Shown here: positions 16,012 through 24,797 of the stretch, piece after piece
Layout: each line of letters starts with the position of its first letter
Position numbering within the stretch: the first letter of the stretch is position 1
Source: Planctomycetota bacterium
Lineage (GTDB): Bacteria; Planctomycetota; UBA8108; UBA1146; JAJFFE01
Direction: 5' to 3'
Assembly (NCBI GenBank): GCA_021776775.1
Contig: JAJFFE010000025.1
Location: 1 to 44,095 of the forward strand
Length of the DNA: 44,095 nt
Program-made: the position numbers and the translations under genes
Notes under the pieces: generated by a model
Told to the model about the DNA's origin: nothing
What the model saw: the letters and a program-made list of their open reading frames with translations, nothing else
Database searches by the model: none

Positions 16012-18338
16012 TGCACCTTCAGGAGTTGAACGGCGTCGGCGTGGACATGCCCTTCGACACCTGCGGCCGAGAGAACGATCGAACACGGTCCGGCGGCGAA
16101 GTCGAACTCGCCCACCAAATGAAACAGCTCGGCGCCAGCCGTCGTTGTCGAGTTGGCCGAGGCGATCGATTGATCGATACGTAAGCGAAGTGGGCGCGCG
16201 TCGTGGCGTTCGATCGTGCAGCGCACCGCCCGCCCCCGGTTCTCGTGAGGAACCCAGGCGATGTTCACTCGGTAGCGGCCCGCTTCGCGAATATCCAACG
16301 AGAACCGCGCCGTCGCCTCGGACCGTGGCGCCGCGTATCGGTACCCTTTGCCGACGTACGGCGAGAGACCACCGCGTAGCCAAGACCCCGTGAACTCGGC
16401 GTGCGCGTCATCGACGACGATGCCCGGTAGCGACGCGACGGCGATCGACACTCCCGGTTTCGGCTCCATGCCGTCGACTTCGTCCTGCCCCTTGGTTCGG
16501 TAGCCGCGCACTCGGCCGATCGACGCGTCGCGGAGCAGGTCGCCGGTCAACGTGGCTCGACGCATCGCCCCCGGCTGCTTCAGGAGTTCGATCAGCGACC
16601 CGAGGTGGTCGGCGTACACGGCGCGAGGAAGGGCGTCGTGACGAACGCACAGGTACGCCGCCTTGCCCACCACCTCTCCCATCATGCCGCACGTCCGCAT
16701 CACTCGAATGGTGCCCAACGCTTCGTGGGTCACGCTGATGCAGCGCCCGGCCATGAACAGGTTCGGAATGTTCCGTGAGTAGAAGCAGCGGTACGGAACG
16801 GCATATCCTTCGTCGCGATCGACGCCGGCGCCAAACTCCGCCCGAGAGATGAACGGGTTGTCCGGGAACTTCTTGGCGTACCGTTCCTTGGGATAGTGCA
16901 GATCGATGTCCCACGTCGTGGTCACGCAACCGTCGGGGAAGTCGCGCTTGGCGACAATGTCTTCGCTGCTCAAGACGACGTCCCCCCGCAACAGCCGCGA
17001 CTCGCGAGTGCCGCCGACATGGGCGACCCATTCGAGCGACGCTTTCGGGTGCTTGCCGCTTCGCTTCAGCGCGCTGAACGCTCCGTAGACCGCGCGCAGG
17101 TTCCAGTCTCGAATGTGCTCGAGATCATCGATCGGGTGTTGATCGAACCCGGACTCCCAGAACCACTCCCCTTTGAAGAACGGTCGCCCTTCGATGCGGG
17201 AACGACTACCGGGCGTCCTGGGGAAGTCACCGACGGCCAGCGGCAACGCCCACGGAGTCTCGGGCCACGTCGCCGCCTGATCAGAGTTCTGCCAGTACCA
17301 CATGTTCGACATGCCCATGCGGCCGAGTGGTTTCACTTCGAAGTCCGCCCCCGCGAGTGCGCCGATAGTGCCGTGCCCCGTGCAGTCGGCAAACAAGACG
17401 CCGCGAAAACGTCGCTCGATTCCCGTGCGGACTTCGAGCGCGGTGACCGACGTGATGCGACGTGTCGTGTCGACGGAGACATCACGCGCGAAGTGGCCGA
17501 GGTAGAGATCGAGTGTCGGCTCCCGCCGACAGACGGCCTCTTTGAGAAGGTCGCCGTAGTGATCGGCGGCGCCGGGGCTATCGGGCGCGTGATCGGCAAA
17601 CTCTTCGACGATCTCACCGATGTGCGGGTACCGGCCCCTCATGGTGCCACCGTTGGCCCACACCCGGATCTCACTGCTGCCATTGCCGCCGAGTACCATT
17701 CGATCTTGAATCAAAGCGACGCGAAGCGATTGGCGCGCGGCCGACAACGCGGCGGCGACTCCGGAGTATCCCCCGCCGACGACCACCAAGTCGTATTCGA
17801 GGTCGATCGGCGGAGCGTTGACGCCGATCCAACGGCGACGCGCCGTATGCAGCGCCTTTCCGGTCGGGGGAGGCTCGCTGCTGGCGCTAAGCAGAATGGC
17901 GTCACACCGCCCGTTGAATCCGGTGAGATCTCGCAACGACAGCATGTGCGCGCCCCGCGTCAGTTCGACCTCGCCGCCGGACTGCCAATGCCACTCGGAA
18001 GAACGGGTGCCGAACTCGGTGGTGAGCAACTTCTTGTCGATACCGATGCAGAAGCGACCGGGAGTACCGGGAGCGTTCCAGCGCGCGACCCAGTCCTTCG
18101 TACGAACCCAAACGTGGTACGTCCCCGACTTCGGCACGTCGATTGTCGTCTCGGCGTCGGTCACCGGCCGTCCTAAACCGTGAGCGAGTAGGTACGGAGA
18201 ACCCACCGTCAACGTGGTCGCCGTGTCGATCGACCAGCCGCCGAGTTCGCGGAAGGACTCCGCTTCGACGAACACGTCCTGCGCGTTTGCGGGGCCTGCC
18301 AGGACCCACCACGCAAGCACCGCGACGATCAAACGCAT
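16008..18338 (-). CDS. Secreted FAD-dependent oxidoreductase with golvesin-like flanking domains
   Basis: 776 aa. The signal peptide is residues 1-19. Residues about 20-165 form a beta-sandwich resembling carbohydrate-binding/golvesin domains (GTYHVWVRT strand). Then comes the FAD_oxidored core, with the dinucleotide-binding GGGYSG at 188-193, a GGNGSSEIR segment after the second strand, and a C-terminal PNLFMAGRCISVTHEALGTIRV segment typical of this family. The last 125 residues are a second golvesin-like domain (VVDDAHAEFTGSW...). Such oxidoreductases are common in planctomycetes with unknown substrates, probably oxidised sugars or related polyols. Its stop overlaps the start of the NosR-like/ApbE gene by 4 bp, suggesting electrons from the exported enzyme feed the membrane flavoprotein, or the reverse (inference). 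Confidence 0.85.
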   Translation of the reverse strand: MRLIVAVLAWWVLAGPANAQDVFVEAESFRELGGWSIDTATTLTVGSPYLLAHGLGRPVTDAETTIDVPKSGTYHVWVRTKDWVARWNAPGTPGRFCIGIDKKLLTTEFGTRSSEWHWQSGGEVELTRGAHMLSLRDLTGFNGRCDAILLSASSEPPPTGKALHTARRRWIGVNAPPIDLEYDLVVVGGGYSGVAAALSAARQSLRVALIQDRMVLGGNGSSEIRVWANGGTMRGRYPHIGEIVEEFADHAPDSPGAADHYGDLLKEAVCRREPTLDLYLGHFARDVSVDTTRRITSVTALEVRTGIERRFRGVLFADCTGHGTIGALAGADFEVKPLGRMGMSNMWYWQNSDQAATWPETPWALPLAVGDFPRTPGSRSRIEGRPFFKGEWFWESGFDQHPIDDLEHIRDWNLRAVYGAFSALKRSGKHPKASLEWVAHVGGTRESRLLRGDVVLSSEDIVAKRDFPDGCVTTTWDIDLHYPKERYAKKFPDNPFISRAEFGAGVDRDEGYAVPYRCFYSRNIPNLFMAGRCISVTHEALGTIRVMRTCGMMGEVVGKAAYLCVRHDALPRAVYADHLGSLIELLKQPGAMRRATLTGDLLRDASIGRVRGYRTKGQDEVDGMEPKPGVSIAVASLPGIVVDDAHAEFTGSWLRGGLSPYVGKGYRYAAPRSEATARFSLDIREAGRYRVNIAWVPHENRGRAVRCTIERHDARPLRLRIDQSIASANSTTTAGAELFHLVGEFDFAAGPCSIVLSAAGVEGHVHADAVQLLKVQ

Positions 18339-18426
18339 GGAATCCCCACATTCTCTTGGCCCGGATCATTCATCCAGCGAAGCCGCGAGCCCACCCCGCG
18401 AAGAACCATAGTAGAGAGATGCGGCT

Positions 18427-19761
18427 GTGCGGGGCACGATGTTCGGCAATTCGCGCTCGACGTCGGCCACGAGAATCACCACAATCCGCGCCCCCCGTTG
18501 GCCCGGAGTGACGTTGCCCGACCCCATTGACCACGCTCGAATCCGTTCCAACATCCCCAAGATCCTGTTTCTGAACAGTCTATGGATGTTTCTGATCGTG
18601 ATGCCGGTTGTCGTTCCGTTTCTCAGCCAGCACGGGCTGAACATGGAGCAGATCTTCCAGCTTCAGGCGATCTTTGCCGTGTGCGTGGTTCTGTTCGAAG
18701 TCCCGTCGGGCTACCTCGCCGATCTGTTCGGTCGACGACGTTCACTGATACTCGCCGGCTTGTTTCACGGCGCCGCCTTCACGGTCCTCGCGGCGAGTCA
18801 GGACTTTGCAGGATTCGTCGTCTTTCAAGTATTGGCCGCCCTCGGCAACAGCTTCTTCTCCGGTAGTGACGTCGCGCTCCTGTACGACACCGAAGAAGCG
18901 CTCGGAAACCAGCACGACACAACGCGAACGCTGGGTCGCAAACTGTTGTGGGCACAAGTCGGTGAGACGATCGCCGCTCCGCTCGGCGGCGCCCTGGCCA
19001 TCGCCGGGCTTCATTGGCCAGCCGCGATCAACGCTGGAGTTGCATGGCTCCCCGTCCTCGTGGCGTTCACTCTCGTCGAACCGCCGCAAACCAAAGCGAG
19101 CCTGCACCACGGAAAAAACTTCCGGCGTCTACTTGGAATTCTGTTTCGTCACTCACCGCTCCTACGGTCGACAATGCTCGCGCTCATCGCTTACGGCTTA
19201 GCGACACTGCTCGCCGTCTGGGCGTTTCAGGGGTACTGGATGAGTCTCGACGTGCCACTCGGTTTGTTCGGGGTGATCTGGGCTGGCTACAACCTGACGG
19301 TGGCGCTGGTCGGCCGCGTCGCTCACCGGTTGGAGCTCAACTTCGGGGCACAAGCCATCGTGATAACCATCGGCCTCTTGCCGATCGTCGGCTACGGAGG
19401 CATGGCGCTCTTCGCAACCACTGCGCTTCCGACTTGGGTCGCCATCGTGGGCGGTGTATTCGCCGGGTTTGCGTTCCAAGTGGGTCGTGGTCTCAATCAA
19501 GTGGTGATCAAGGGTGCCATGAACACGCGCGTTCCGCGCGAGCTTCGCGCTACGGCGAACTCCATTTCGAGTCTCGGCGTGCGAATTTTCTTCGCGTTCC
19601 TCGGCCCACTGATGGGTTGGTCATTCGATCGAAACGGCTATGCGGTCACGTTCAGCGGCTTTGCGGCGCTCTTCGCAGTGCTCTTTGTCACGGTGGCGAT
19701 ACCGCTCGTGCTCGCCGTCGGGCGCCCGGAGCCGACCGCCGACGAAGAACCCGTCGCCTAA
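18427..19761 (+). CDS. MFS transporter
   Basis: 444 aa if started at GTG 18427. The first 30 residues are Arg/Thr-rich and unlike a transporter N-terminus, so TTG 18514 (GGAG 5 nt upstream) may be the true start and would place TM1 about 17 residues in. Roughly 12 hydrophobic segments follow. The cytoplasmic loop between TM2 and TM3 has the signature ADLFGRRRS, matching the MFS G-x-x-x-D/R-x-G-R-R motif. The family pattern (FEVPSGYLAD) is that of drug/metabolite efflux-type MFS proteins. The substrate is unknown. It diverges from the FAD oxidoreductase with 88 bp between, and is followed 103 bp later by the sigma-factor fusion gene. Confidence 0.85.
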   Translation: MRGTMFGNSRSTSATRITTIRAPRWPGVTLPDPIDHARIRSNIPKILFLNSLWMFLIVMPVVVPFLSQHGLNMEQIFQLQAIFAVCVVLFEVPSGYLADLFGRRRSLILAGLFHGAAFTVLAASQDFAGFVVFQVLAALGNSFFSGSDVALLYDTEEALGNQHDTTRTLGRKLLWAQVGETIAAPLGGALAIAGLHWPAAINAGVAWLPVLVAFTLVEPPQTKASLHHGKNFRRLLGILFRHSPLLRSTMLALIAYGLATLLAVWAFQGYWMSLDVPLGLFGVIWAGYNLTVALVGRVAHRLELNFGAQAIVITIGLLPIVGYGGMALFATTALPTWVAIVGGVFAGFAFQVGRGLNQVVIKGAMNTRVPRELRATANSISSLGVRIFFAFLGPLMGWSFDRNGYAVTFSGFAALFAVLFVTVAIPLVLAVGRPEPTADEEPVA

Positions 19762-19864
19762 TACCGGCAAACCGCGAGATTTCCGGGGACGCCCCCCAGC
19801 CCGTCGGTATCGTGATGATGACGGTTCGGCCCCTCTGCCGATCGAACGGGAAACGAAGGACGCT

Positions 19865-21289
19865 TTGGCTCCAGATGCCACCGAGATTCTGACCGATAGC
19901 GGGCGTTGGTTGCGCTCACTCGCCCAAGGCGTTCTCCGAGACGCCGACCTGGCCGAGGATGCGGTGCAGGAGACGATGCTTCTCGCCATGGAGAAGCCGC
20001 CACGCGAAGCCGGGTCGCTGCGGGCGTGGTTGGCGAAAGTCGTTCGATCTCGCGCGCTACTGGAGCTGCGAAGTTCGCGACGGCGGAATCGGAGGGAGCG
20101 CCTCACGGCCCGGCCCGAGCTGATCCCCGACGCGGACGACGTCGTCGAACAGCTCGAAGTGCAACAGCAAGTCACCGCAGCCGTGCTTCGCCTCTCCGAG
20201 TCGCAGCGCCAAGTCATCACCCTGCACTACTACCACGAACTCCCCGCTGTCGAGATCGCGTCTCGTCTCGGCGTGCCAGCTTCCACCGTGCGAAGCCGCC
20301 TCGCCCGCGCTATTGCCGCCATTCGCGCCGACCTCGATCGCGAGTTCGGGGACCGCCGAGCGTGGAGTCTACCGCTGGCCTCTCTGACGCTGAGCCAGAG
20401 TGCATCGGCCACCGCAACCGCAACCCTCATCGCAACCATCTCCGGAGGAGTGATCATGAAGAAGCTCTTCGCCGCTCTCGCAATCGCAGCTGCGATTCTT
20501 CTGAGTTATCAGCTCATCCCGGACCAAACCCCGGTCGATCCGCCGACCAAGAACAGCGCCGCCCTGCCAGCGCCACCGGTCACCGACATAGACTCAAAGG
20601 ACCGGAGCTCTCCCAACACGGAAGCCGCGCCGGTCGCGCCCGCGTCGAAGCCGAAACTCTCGGCGGAGACGACAAGCAGCGAGGACACCGAGGAGTTCCC
20701 CACCTCGATCGTCAATGGGCGTATCTGGAGAACTGACGGTCAGTCTATGGAAGGTGCACGAGTCGGTCTCTGGCAGGAACCCCTCGCCGGGCCATCGCCC
20801 GTCGATGCCGACGGGAACTTCCACATCAAGACGATCGGCAACGGGACCACGAGTTTCTACGTTGACGTCGACGGCGTTCGCGTCGGCATCGACCGAAAGA
20901 TTCGCCCGAACCCAGACTCCGAGACGTTCGTCGAACTCGAGCTGGATCTCGCTCATGTCTTCGACCTTCGGATTCTGGAACGCCGTACCGGACTACCGAT
21001 CCCTAGTGTCAAGGTGAGCCTGATTCGAGAATCCGAGGGTGAGCAGGCGAGCATCTCGTATGCACGGTCAGACGATGACGGTGAACTAACCATGCGGTAC
21101 CTCCCGTCCGGACCGTATCGGCTCTCGGTCTCGGACGACCGCTATCAGTTCCTGGAGACGCGCATCGATGTGCCGGCTCACGCCGTCAAGACACTTCACC
21201 TGGACGATCGACGTGAGTTGACCATTCGCTTGAACGGTTACGCGGACCACGAACCGCAGAGCGGGATCCGCGTTTGGCTCATTCGGTAA
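19865..21289 (+). CDS. ECF sigma factor fused to TM segment and carboxypeptidase-regulatory-like domains (5' part)
   Basis: 474 aa from TTG 19865 (GAAGGA nearby); a frame start overlapping the MFS gene is rejected. Residues about 1-55 are sigma region 2 (LAEDAVQETMLLAMEKPP). About 105-155 is region 4, with the HTH LPAVEIASRLGVPASTVRSRL. A short linker leads in frame to a hydrophobic segment (about 198-217), then a Pro/Ser-rich linker and two or more beta-sandwich carboxypeptidase-regulatory-like domains (about 255-440). This order implies a membrane-tethered sigma factor with an extracytoplasmic sensory part. An internal ATG at 20456 with a perfect GGAGGAG site could also yield the membrane/extracytoplasmic part alone. 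The frame ends in the middle of a domain that continues in another frame from about 21290, so the gene is interrupted. Confidence 0.8.
   Translation: MAPDATEILTDSGRWLRSLAQGVLRDADLAEDAVQETMLLAMEKPPREAGSLRAWLAKVVRSRALLELRSSRRRNRRERLTARPELIPDADDVVEQLEVQQQVTAAVLRLSESQRQVITLHYYHELPAVEIASRLGVPASTVRSRLARAIAAIRADLDREFGDRRAWSLPLASLTLSQSASATATATLIATISGGVIMKKLFAALAIAAAILLSYQLIPDQTPVDPPTKNSAALPAPPVTDIDSKDRSSPNTEAAPVAPASKPKLSAETTSSEDTEEFPTSIVNGRIWRTDGQSMEGARVGLWQEPLAGPSPVDADGNFHIKTIGNGTTSFYVDVDGVRVGIDRKIRPNPDSETFVELELDLAHVFDLRILERRTGLPIPSVKVSLIRESEGEQASISYARSDDDGELTMRYLPSGPYRLSVSDDRYQFLETRIDVPAHAVKTLHLDDRRELTIRLNGYADHEPQSGIRVWLIR
20444..20458 (+). promoter_or_regulatory. Internal SD and ATG inside the sigma fusion gene
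   Basis: GGAGGAG (20444-20450) precedes an in-frame ATG (20456-20458) by 5 nt, right at the junction between the sigma part and the hydrophobic segment, whose first residues MKKLF make a normal signal-anchor start. This is the strongest SD in the locus, stronger than that of the sigma part. Confidence 0.6.
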
Positions 21290-21320
21290 GAGCGAGACCG
21301 GAGTCTCGAGCGAAAACATC

Positions 21321-22271
21321 ATGAAGACGATCGCCCCCGATCAAAGCGGCACGCTAACCGTGGACGCACCTCCGCCGGGCACGTGGATCGTCCAGTTGTC
21401 GGGGTCGAGTCAGTTTCCGGATCTGAGCACGATCACGACGATCGACGAGGGATCGGTCCCCGTCACCCTCGAGTTCGACTTGCCGGCGCCGGGCAATGTC
21501 ACGGTGACCGGAACCTTGGTCAACGGCGCGGATGACCCCATTGCACACGGGTTCGTGCAAGTCGGCAAAGTCGAGTCTCCCGTCAAGGACGACGGAACGT
21601 TCCGGCTGGAGGGACTCCAGGTGGGTTCTCGCGTCGTGAAGTGGACCGACGCGAAGCGAACCTACCACGTCGGTCTCGGAGTCTTCGAGGTTCCGGATCG
21701 TGACCACCTAGAGCACGACTTCAGAATGCCCGGAACGGCGACGGTGAGAGTTCGATGGATCGGACTCCCCGAGGAGCTGCAACCGTTCCACATGATGGTC
21801 ACGCTCGAACCGGTAGCGGTCGGAGCGTCGAGTATCACCGGTGGAGGCAAGGCGGACAGCGTTACGGAGGTCGGATACGTGCCGCTCGGTCGCTACCGAG
21901 TCTCCCCCACTCTGTGGGCAAATTCGATGCTCAACCTCCCGGCAACCGAAACCGACATCGTCTCTGATGACGCTCCGCACGAGGTCGAACTCCAATACAC
22001 TCCCCCGTGTCGAGTCACGTTGAACCTGGAGACCTCGGGCGGTGCAGACTTCCCGGATCAACTTGCCATCACCCTGCAGGCCAACGGTCAGGGGCACAAG
22101 CGACTAGTCACAGTCGATCAAGGATCCGCGACACTGGAACACTACGGCGAGGGGACCTACGAGTTGATCGTCGAGGGGATGTCCGGTCAGTTCGACCCGT
22201 CACAGCAGACGATCGAGTTGATTCCCGGCAAGGGTTCGATTGCCACCGTGGTGCTGGCTGAAAAGAATTGA
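21321..22271 (+). pseudogene. Frameshifted 3' part of the sigma/carboxypeptidase-regulatory-like gene
   Basis: 316 aa from ATG 21321, which has no SD upstream; the frame is open back past 21258. The sequence continues the beta-sandwich repeats of the preceding frame: the stretch LTIRLNGYADHEPQSGIRVW before the stop and SGTLTVDAPPPGTWIVQLSG after it line up with the two halves of the last repeat (VTLNLETSGG... and GSATLEHYGEGTYELIVEG). A single-base shift between about 21275 and 21290 would join them into one gene ending at 22271. This could be a real mutation, a sequencing error or, less likely, a programmed frameshift. At least three repeats of about 90 residues follow. It ends 16 bp from the convergent B12-type regulator. 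Confidence 0.7.
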
Positions 22272-22287
22272 TATTGCGGGAGTTCGA

Positions 22288-23181
22288 TCAGGAGTTCGTC
22301 GAAAGCGCACGCGCAAACGCCATGAGATCAGTCATACGATTCGCAAAGTAGATCGATCGGCTGGAGGGCATGTCGATCTGCCCTACCGCGGTACCGCCGA
22401 GCACTAGGAATCTAGAGCGAGCTTCGACAAGCTCGAGGACTTTCTGAACGCCGTCTTCGATAACATTGCGATCGTGCACGTGATACACGCTCAACCAGAC
22501 GAGGTGAGGATCACACTGCTCGATCGCGTGGTAGATCGCCGTGAACGGTGTGTCGGCACCAAGGGACGTTGTCCGTATCCCTTCGCCCTCCAAGACGATC
22601 GATGCGGCGAGCGTCGGCAACAGGTGCTTGTCACCCACGACCGCCCCGCCGATCGCCGTGACATCGACGGACGGTTCAGGTAACAACAGCTGAATCTCGT
22701 GGAGAGCGCGGTGAACGATCTCGGACGCCCGGTGCTCGACGAAAATGCCGGAATCTTCGCTCTCCTTGTACAGTTCGCCGATGCGCCTCAACGCTGCCCC
22801 AACCGGACCGTCGATGATTTCTGCCACGGATTGCCCGTCGAGGAACAACGAAACGATCAAGCCACGCGCCTCGATCTCATGCCCGTTCGTCAACAGATCA
22901 TCGAGCCGACGACAAAGGTCACGCGCGCTCCCGCGGTCACGCTCGGACGGGATCGCTTCGAGTCCTAGGATCTCTGGCTTCACCAGCGCTAGCCGTCGCG
23001 CCCTAACATGACGCACGGCCTCCGACACCAATATGCGACGGTGCCCGCCCATGGTTCGATTGGCAAGAATTTGTCCGGCGTCGACCCAGCGCTTGACCGA
23101 TGATTCGCTCACTCCGAGCGCGACCGCGAAGTCCCGCGGCGAAAGGCTCTGTGGTTGTTCGCTCGGCTCGCTCTGGTTCAT
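22288..23181 (-). CDS. MerR-type HTH regulator with B12-binding domain, CarH/LitR-related
   Basis: 297 aa; AAGGA is 7 nt upstream of ATG 23181. Residues about 12-60 are an excisionase/MerR-like winged helix (SPRDFAVALGVSESSVKRW and a GGHRRI wing). About 85-170 is the four-helix bundle that caps cobalamin in CarH; the expected W-x9-EH signature is replaced by IGELYKESEDSGIFVEH, keeping EH with Tyr in place of Trp and one extra residue. About 170-290 is a Rossmann-type B12-binding domain with GDKHLLP at the DxHxxG position (His kept, Gly changed to Pro) and a terminal LGGTAVG. CarH/LitR proteins bind adenosylcobalamin and repress photoprotection genes in the dark. Light sensing is plausible here given the photolyase cluster, but the altered motif leaves it unproven; it could be B12- or redox-sensing. 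Confidence 0.8.
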   Translation of the reverse strand: MNQSEPSEQPQSLSPRDFAVALGVSESSVKRWVDAGQILANRTMGGHRRILVSEAVRHVRARRLALVKPEILGLEAIPSERDRGSARDLCRRLDDLLTNGHEIEARGLIVSLFLDGQSVAEIIDGPVGAALRRIGELYKESEDSGIFVEHRASEIVHRALHEIQLLLPEPSVDVTAIGGAVVGDKHLLPTLAASIVLEGEGIRTTSLGADTPFTAIYHAIEQCDPHLVWLSVYHVHDRNVIEDGVQKVLELVEARSRFLVLGGTAVGQIDMPSSRSIYFANRMTDLMAFARALSTNS

Positions 23182-23213
23182 ATCGGATCCTTGGTCGACG
23201 AACGTAGAAATCG

Positions 23214-23237
23214 TCCTCGCGCGCGGCGGCGCGAGGA
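23214..23237 (-). terminator. GC-rich hairpin between sigma factor and B12 regulator
   Basis: A 9-bp stem (TCCTCGCGC 23214-23222 with GCGCGAGGA 23229-23237) with a 6-nt loop, 13 bp past the sigma-factor stop on the minus strand, is followed by a modest pyrimidine-rich ATTTCT. It may attenuate read-through into the regulator gene. Confidence 0.5.
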
Positions 23238-23250
23238 GACGCGTGCACTA

Positions 23251-24756
23251 TTAATCAAAGAGCCCGACCAACTCTGAAGCGAGCCGGCACCCTTGCAATC
23301 GAACGAGTGCACGCTTTTGCAACTGACGCACACGTTCACGCGACACACCGAGGATCTTGGCGACCTCGTCCAGCGTGAACTGCTGGTTCTCGTTGAAGCC
23401 AAATCGCAACTCGACAACTACCCGTTCACGGCGCGGCAGCATGTCGAGTGCCTTCTCCACCAACTCGGCGCGGCTCGAGGTCTCCGCCAAACGACTTGGA
23501 GGAGCGGTCTTCGCGTCGACGAGAATGTCACCCAACCGCATGCCACTATCGGCAGCCACGACGTGGTCGAACGAAACGGTCCCTCGCGAACCCTGCATCA
23601 GGCGCTCGAACTGTTCCGAGCCGACGCCTAGCTCTTCTTGCAGTTCGCCGGCGGAAGCGCGTTGCCCAGACTCACTGGCGAGATCTTGACCGGCGCGACG
23701 AAGGCGACTGATGCCCTGCGACACGTAGGTGGGCACGTGAACCGTATGGATCTGGCTACCGATCGACCGAAGCACGGCTTGCCGAATCCACCACGTGGCG
23801 TAGGTCGAGAACTTGTAGCCCAACTGGTAGTCGTACTTGTCGACAGCCGTCAACAACCCCGCGTTACCCTCTTGAACGAGGTCGATGAGACCTTCGCCAA
23901 CGTTGCGGTACTTCAGCGCGATGGACAGAACGAGGCGGAGATTGCCGGCCGCGAGATGGCCGCGCGCCACTTCGTACTCGTGCCGCGCTCCACGGACGAT
24001 CGAAACCCGTCGACACAGCGCCGCGTTCGACTCTCCGCTTCCGCCGCGCCCGGAATCGCTACGTTCCTCGAGTGCGCGCTGCCATCGATAGAGGACCTCG
24101 CGACGGTAGTCAAATGTGAGTAGGGCGTCGGCGATCTTCTGGCGGTCGCGGCCTCGTTGTGCGTGACCGAGCGTTGCGCGCTCCACGCTCAGCAACGGAT
24201 CGAGCTCTCGACGAACCCGAGTCAACTCACCCCGGAAGTCGGAGTGGCCGGACTTGGCGGCCCCGCTCGCAACGCGAAACAACGAGCGTACGCCAACCTG
24301 ACCGTCGATCGCTTCGTCCCATTCGCGCAGAACGCTCTTCTGCAACCAAAGGCACCCCATCAATTCCTCGAGGTACCGTCGACTCGCCTCCGATACGATT
24401 TTCCCCGCGAGCAACTCTTCGGAATGACTCAACAGTTCGCACTGCTCGACATCTCGGAGGTACGACTGGAACGCGTCGCTGGACGATCCGTCCTTGAATC
24501 GCCGATCCGCTCGCGCCTCGGTCCGAGTGGGCGCCACAGAGCCAAACCCACTCGACACAATTTCGACTTCGTGTTCGCGCAGAAGCGCGTAGGCGAGATC
24601 GATGACTTCGGGGGAAGCGAGATCATCGGGCACGAGCCGACCGAACTCACCAAATGACAGCGTCGTTCGACCCGCGATCGCATGGAGCAGCCGAGATCGA
24701 ATGTCACTCAGATCAATGTCTTTGGCTGGTGCTGGGGTTCGCGGACGACGGTTCAT
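23251..24756 (-). CDS. RpoD-type sigma-70 factor with region 1.1
   Basis: 501 aa from ATG 24756; an open extension upstream is ignored. Residues about 15-70 resemble region 1.1 (HAIAGRTTLSFGEFGRLVPDD...). About 97-125 is region 1.2 (FQSYLRDVEQCELLSHSEE). About 280-350 is region 2, with NLRLVLSIALKY, DLVQEGNAGLLTAVDKYDY and FSTYATWWIRQAV. Region 3 is about 355-430 and region 4 about 440-498, with the HTH TLDEVAKILGVSRERVRQLQKRAL. All core- and promoter-binding regions are present, so it is a functional-looking alternative group 1/2 sigma factor; that it lies in an accessory cluster between a B12-type regulator and CIA30 suggests it is not the housekeeping copy (inference). Long charged insertion between regions 1.2 and 2, as in primary sigmas. 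Confidence 0.88.
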   Translation of the reverse strand: MNRRPRTPAPAKDIDLSDIRSRLLHAIAGRTTLSFGEFGRLVPDDLASPEVIDLAYALLREHEVEIVSSGFGSVAPTRTEARADRRFKDGSSSDAFQSYLRDVEQCELLSHSEELLAGKIVSEASRRYLEELMGCLWLQKSVLREWDEAIDGQVGVRSLFRVASGAAKSGHSDFRGELTRVRRELDPLLSVERATLGHAQRGRDRQKIADALLTFDYRREVLYRWQRALEERSDSGRGGSGESNAALCRRVSIVRGARHEYEVARGHLAAGNLRLVLSIALKYRNVGEGLIDLVQEGNAGLLTAVDKYDYQLGYKFSTYATWWIRQAVLRSIGSQIHTVHVPTYVSQGISRLRRAGQDLASESGQRASAGELQEELGVGSEQFERLMQGSRGTVSFDHVVAADSGMRLGDILVDAKTAPPSRLAETSSRAELVEKALDMLPRRERVVVELRFGFNENQQFTLDEVAKILGVSRERVRQLQKRALVRLQGCRLASELVGLFD

Positions 24757-24797
24757 GTTCGAACTCGCTTCCTGGCCGGTAGGCCGAATCGGAATAA

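Noticed and set aside
16012..16383. N-terminal extension of the NosR-like/ApbE frame
   Set aside because: It lies inside the FAD oxidoreductase gene in another frame, is Arg-rich and low in hydrophobic content; the GTGA overlap at 16008-16011 is a natural start.
16896..18176. Long plus-strand open frame across the FAD oxidoreductase
   Set aside because: Mirror of a real minus-strand gene with strong domain evidence; the frame's residues are Arg/Ala/Asp-rich without a recognisable domain.
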